Shown here piece after piece: positions 60,962-64,000 of a stretch of 64,000 nucleotides of DNA; the first letter of the stretch is position 1; each line of letters starts with the position of its first letter. A model generated the notes under the pieces. The model made no database searches. It saw nothing but the letters and a program-made list of their open reading frames with translations, and was not told the origin of the DNA. Made by a program: the position numbers and the translations under genes. The DNA lies in NCBI GenBank assembly GCA_030685015.1, contig JAUXWS010000076.1:1-64000 (forward strand), read 5' to 3'. The stretch is from a bacterium. Its GTDB lineage: Bacteria > CAIWAD01.

Positions 60962-63900
60962 TCACTTGAGGAAGAGCACCTTGCGCACCTGGACGCCCTG
61001 TCGGCACTCCACCGCGATGAAGTAGGTGCCGCTGGCCGAGTGGCGCGGCCGCCAGATGAAGTCGTGGCTTCCCGCCGGCAGGGCTTGGTCGGCCAGCAAT
61101 GCCACCTGCCGACCCTGCAGGTCCAGCACGGCCAGGCGGACGACATCGGCCGCGGGCAGGTCCAGGCGTAGGCGCGTGGCCGGGTTGAAGGGATTGGGCA
61201 TGGGCTCGTGCAGCAGGAAAGCGGTGGGCCTCAGGCTGTTGGTGAGATCCAGGAAGCTCAGGTCCCACAGGCAGAGTTCGCCGCCGGCGTTCCAGACGCT
61301 GACGCCGTCGCTCACCTCGAGGTGCAGCTGGATGTTCTCGTCGAACCAATCGGACAGGTCGAAGCCGGCCGCCTCGCTGCTCAGCCAGGAGGAGCTGTTG
61401 GTGGGCCCGCTCCAGACCTGCACGCCATTGACATGGATGGAGACGGCCACCGTCAGGCTGCCGTCATTGGCCATGAGCAGGCCGATGGAACCGATCGCCC
61501 ACTCCGGCGCGAAGCCCGTGAGCGAGCCGGGCAAGTGGCCCAGATTGTCCACGGGTCCGCAGGCCGAGGCCTCGCCCGTCACGATGTCCAGCCACATGGC
61601 CGAGCCGCCGAGCGCCAGCGGCGGACAGCCGCCACCCGGATCGAGCTGGCACTGGTAGTCGCCCGCCGTGTTGGAGAGGAAGCGCAGCTCCACCGTCTGG
61701 CTCTGGCCGCCAGCAAGGTTGTAGGCGCCGCCCGAGACGACGGAGAAGTGCTCGCAGGCGTCCACCACGCTGCCGCTGAGGGTGCCGCCCCCCGTGTTGG
61801 TGATGGTGAAGCTCCGGAGCAAGGCGGTGCCGGGGAGGACGCGCCCGAAGTCCAGCTCCGCCACGCTGACCTCGCAGGCGGGCGGCAATTCCACCATGCC
61901 CGCGCAGGCCACTGGCCCGCAGCCCTCGCCTGTGCCCACCTGGCAGAGGTGGGTTCCCACCGTCGCGCTCTGCATCTGGATGGTGAAGGTCTGGTTCTGG
62001 CCCGCCGCCAGGCTGTAGCCGGCCTCGGAGACGATGCTGTAGGCCGGGCAATCCTCCACGACCATGCCGGCCAGCAGGCCGCCCCCCATGTTGGTGATGG
62101 TGAAGGTCCGCGTCACGGGCACGCCGGGGGCCACCGCGCCGAAGTCCAGGGCGAGGGGCTCCACCAGGCAAGCGGGCGCCAGTTCCACGGCGGCTGTGCA
62201 GGCCACGTCGGCGCAGGCTCCGCCCGTGTCCAGGAGGCAGGGATAGGGCCCCGGCTGGGCGGGGGCGGTGAAGAGCAGCTCGACCTCCTGGCTCTCCCCG
62301 GCGGCCAGGCTGTAGGCGGCGCCCGCCGTGATGGTGTAGGACGGGCAGGGTGAGGTGACGGTCCCCGCCAGCAGACCGCCGCCCGTGTTGGCAAGGGTGA
62401 AGCTCCGCGCCACGGGCGTGCCAGGCAGGACGGTGCCGAAATCGAGGGCGGCAGGATCGACCAGACAGGCCGGCAGTGGATCCGACACGCCCAGGCAGGT
62501 CAGGTCGAGGCAGCCGGCGCCCGTGTCCAGCAGGCAGGGATAGGAGGCCGGGGTCGCCGGAGCCGTGAACAACACATCCACGACCTGGCTCTGGCCGGCG
62601 CCGAGGCTGTATTCGCCGCCCGCCACAACCGAGTAGGGTGGGCAGGGCGAGGCGACACTTCCCGCCAGGACGCCATAGCCCTCGTTGGTGATGGTGAAGG
62701 CGAGCGCCACCGGCGTTCCCGGCGGCACGGTGCCGAAGTCCAGGGTGTCGGGCTCGATGGCGCAGACGGGGATGGGCGCCACCACCGTGGCGAGGCAGGG
62801 CAGGATGGTGTTGGGACAGGTGGTGCCGATGACGGGGCAGGGATAGTAGCCCGGCGTGTCGCTCTGGAAGCGCACGGTGACGTCCTGGCTTTCACCGGCG
62901 GCCAGGGAGTAGCTCTCCCCGGCGACGATGGAGTACTGGGCGCAGCCTTCCTGGAAAATGCCGGCCAGGATGCCGCCGCCGCTGTTGGTGACGACGAAGT
63001 CCAACTCGGCCACATCCCCCGGCTCCAGGATGCCGAACTGGAGCACGGGAGGGTCGATTGAACAGGAGGGCGGCAGTTCCACCTGGCCGATGCACACCAC
63101 TCCCGGGCAGTCGCCCCCCGTGTCCAGCGTGCAGACATGCTCCCCGAACACACTGGAGAGGAAGCGGACGACGACCTCCTGGCTCTCCTCCGCCGCCAGG
63201 CTGTAGGAGGCGCCGGAGAGGACGGTGAAGGCTGGGCAGTCCGAGCTGACAACGCCCTCAAGGACGCCGCCCCCAGCGTTGGTGACCGTGAGCGTGCGCA
63301 GCACGGGCGTGCCCGCCTGCACGGCGCCGAAATCCAGGCTGGTCGGCGAGACCTGGCAGATGGGCACGACGGCCACTTCCGCCGTCAGCCACAGGCCTTC
63401 GCAGGGACCGCCCACGTCCAGCCAGCACTGGACCGAACCGGGCGCCTGGCCCAGGAACTCCCCGCTCACCACCTGGCTCTGGCCGGCGCCCAGGCTGTAG
63501 ACAAGGCCATCCGACAGGACGACGGTGGCGCAGTCCTCGCTCACGGTACCGGCCAGGATGCCGCTGCCCACGTTGGTGATGGTGAAACTGAAGGGAGTCG
63601 GCACGCCCGGCAGCACCAGGCCCAGATCCAACTCGTCGTCGCTCAGCGCGCAGTCCGGTTCGCCGCAGGCCGGGTCATCGGGCCAGCAGGAACAGAGGTC
63701 GTAGGGGGCATTGTCGGGCGCCACCGATCCGTTGAAGGCCCAGTCGATGGGGAAGTTGGGGCCCGCGCTGTAGAGCACGGAGAAGTTCAGGGGCGTCCAC
63801 ACCTTCGAGCACGAGCCAGCTGTCATGCTCACCGTCGTCACCACCGGGACTGGGGGCGGGGCAGCGTCGTAGTCGAATATCAGGTGGTAGGCCAGCGGAA

Positions 63901-64000
63901 AGCCGTCGGGACCCACGATGCGGGTGGCCGGACGAGCCACATTGTCCATGGTGTTCATCACTGCGGCAAAGGGGCCGTTGTTCGGATCAAGCGGGCCGGC
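60962..64000 (-). CDS. Large secreted protein with seven choice-of-anchor D repeats, 5' end beyond window
   Basis: The frame is open to the right edge; 1012 residues are visible and the start is missing. It begins within the module shared with the two neighbours (RIVGPDGFPLAYHLIFDYD, WTPLNFSVLYSAGPNFPI). Seven repeats of about 104 residues follow at roughly residues 115-830; the consensus unit begins CxVxPxxLDFGxVxPGTPV, then FTITNxGGG, YSLAAGESQ, and has about five Cys. These are choice-of-anchor D (ASPM-SPD2-Hydin-like) Ig folds. A lectin-like region follows and then a type IX sorting tail with MPNPFNPATRLRL and the final VLFLK. Repeats in periplasm-exported proteins with paired Cys suggest disulfides. 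Function: probably a surface adhesin or stalk. Confidence 0.88.
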   Translation of the reverse strand, partial: AGPLDPNNGPFAAVMNTMDNVARPATRIVGPDGFPLAYHLIFDYDAAPPPVPVVTTVSMTAGSCSKVWTPLNFSVLYSAGPNFPIDWAFNGSVAPDNAPYDLCSCWPDDPACGEPDCALSDDELDLGLVLPGVPTPFSFTITNVGSGILAGTVSEDCATVVLSDGLVYSLGAGQSQVVSGEFLGQAPGSVQCWLDVGGPCEGLWLTAEVAVVPICQVSPTSLDFGAVQAGTPVLRTLTVTNAGGGVLEGVVSSDCPAFTVLSGASYSLAAEESQEVVVRFLSSVFGEHVCTLDTGGDCPGVVCIGQVELPPSCSIDPPVLQFGILEPGDVAELDFVVTNSGGGILAGIFQEGCAQYSIVAGESYSLAAGESQDVTVRFQSDTPGYYPCPVIGTTCPNTILPCLATVVAPIPVCAIEPDTLDFGTVPPGTPVALAFTITNEGYGVLAGSVASPCPPYSVVAGGEYSLGAGQSQVVDVLFTAPATPASYPCLLDTGAGCLDLTCLGVSDPLPACLVDPAALDFGTVLPGTPVARSFTLANTGGGLLAGTVTSPCPSYTITAGAAYSLAAGESQEVELLFTAPAQPGPYPCLLDTGGACADVACTAAVELAPACLVEPLALDFGAVAPGVPVTRTFTITNMGGGLLAGMVVEDCPAYSIVSEAGYSLAAGQNQTFTIQMQSATVGTHLCQVGTGEGCGPVACAGMVELPPACEVSVAELDFGRVLPGTALLRSFTITNTGGGTLSGSVVDACEHFSVVSGGAYNLAGGQSQTVELRFLSNTAGDYQCQLDPGGGCPPLALGGSAMWLDIVTGEASACGPVDNLGHLPGSLTGFAPEWAIGSIGLLMANDGSLTVAVSIHVNGVQVWSGPTNSSSWLSSEAAGFDLSDWFDENIQLHLEVSDGVSVWNAGGELCLWDLSFLDLTNSLRPTAFLLHEPMPNPFNPATRLRLDLPAADVVRLAVLDLQGRQVALLADQALPAGSHDFIWRPRHSASGTYFIAVECRQGVQVRKVLFLK

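Overview
The window is about 64 kb of GC-rich bacterial chromosome carrying roughly 45 protein genes, mostly on the minus strand. The organism looks like a Gram-negative member of the Fibrobacteres-Chlorobi-Bacteroidetes (FCB) side of the tree, probably an uncultured candidate phylum. The evidence is: five secreted proteins with a PNPFNP-type C-terminal sorting tail (type IX secretion or FlgD-like); a short primary sigma factor of 276 residues without region 1.1, as in Bacteroidetes and Chlorobi; promoters with a recurrent -10 of TACCTT, one of them matching the Bacteroidetes TAnnTTTG form; and a respiratory complex I without its NADH module. A genus or phylum name cannot be given from this sequence alone.

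Layout. 1-1.4 kb is a decayed accessory edge: a cut ribbon-helix-helix antitoxin gene with a clear promoter, a broken DUF4143 ATPase fragment and a frameshifted IS30-type transposase remnant. 1.5-5.5 kb is a sigma-54 two-component pair with a very large periplasmic sensor. 5.6-11.5 kb holds small housekeeping or unknown genes (TOBE protein, YnfA, membrane protein, PAS protein, AI-2E-type permease, SDR), plus a truncated acetyltransferase and a frameshifted DUF4256 gene. 11.5-13.6 kb is a secreted zinc protease translationally coupled to a REP-associated transposase (RAYT) with its GTAG hairpin. 13.6-23.9 kb is a likely operon mltG-pcrA-TPR protein-nadC-secreted protein. 24-24.6 kb is an 800-base non-coding region with an 11-bp array, a terminator with no gene in front of it and paired palindromes. 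Then come malQ, a secreted FG-GAP/beta-helix protein coupled to a TPR-sigma-54 activator, and a FkbM methyltransferase.

31.9-45.8 kb is the main metabolic unit: one promoter, an unknown 164-residue gene, nuoABCDHIJKLMN, then korA-korB and a terminator. No nuoEFG is present, so the complex probably takes electrons from ferredoxin or flavodoxin reduced by the 2-oxoacid oxidoreductase rather than from NADH. 46-52.8 kb is OsmC (plus strand) followed by a minus-strand operon degP-sigA-yicC-gmk-rpoZ-coaBC-udg. 53-57.2 kb is a cell-wall group (NamZ-like muramidase, DacB, glycosyltransferase). 57.3-64 kb encodes secreted proteins, three of which share an N-terminal module; two of the genes lie behind a perfect sigma-54 promoter.

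No rRNA, convincing tRNA or CRISPR array was seen. The most interesting leads are the two 11-bp helically phased arrays next to terminators, the perfect sigma-54 promoter for secreted proteins (two sigma-54 activators are in the window), and the unknown gene with a palindromic operator at the head of the NADH-module-less nuo-kor operon.
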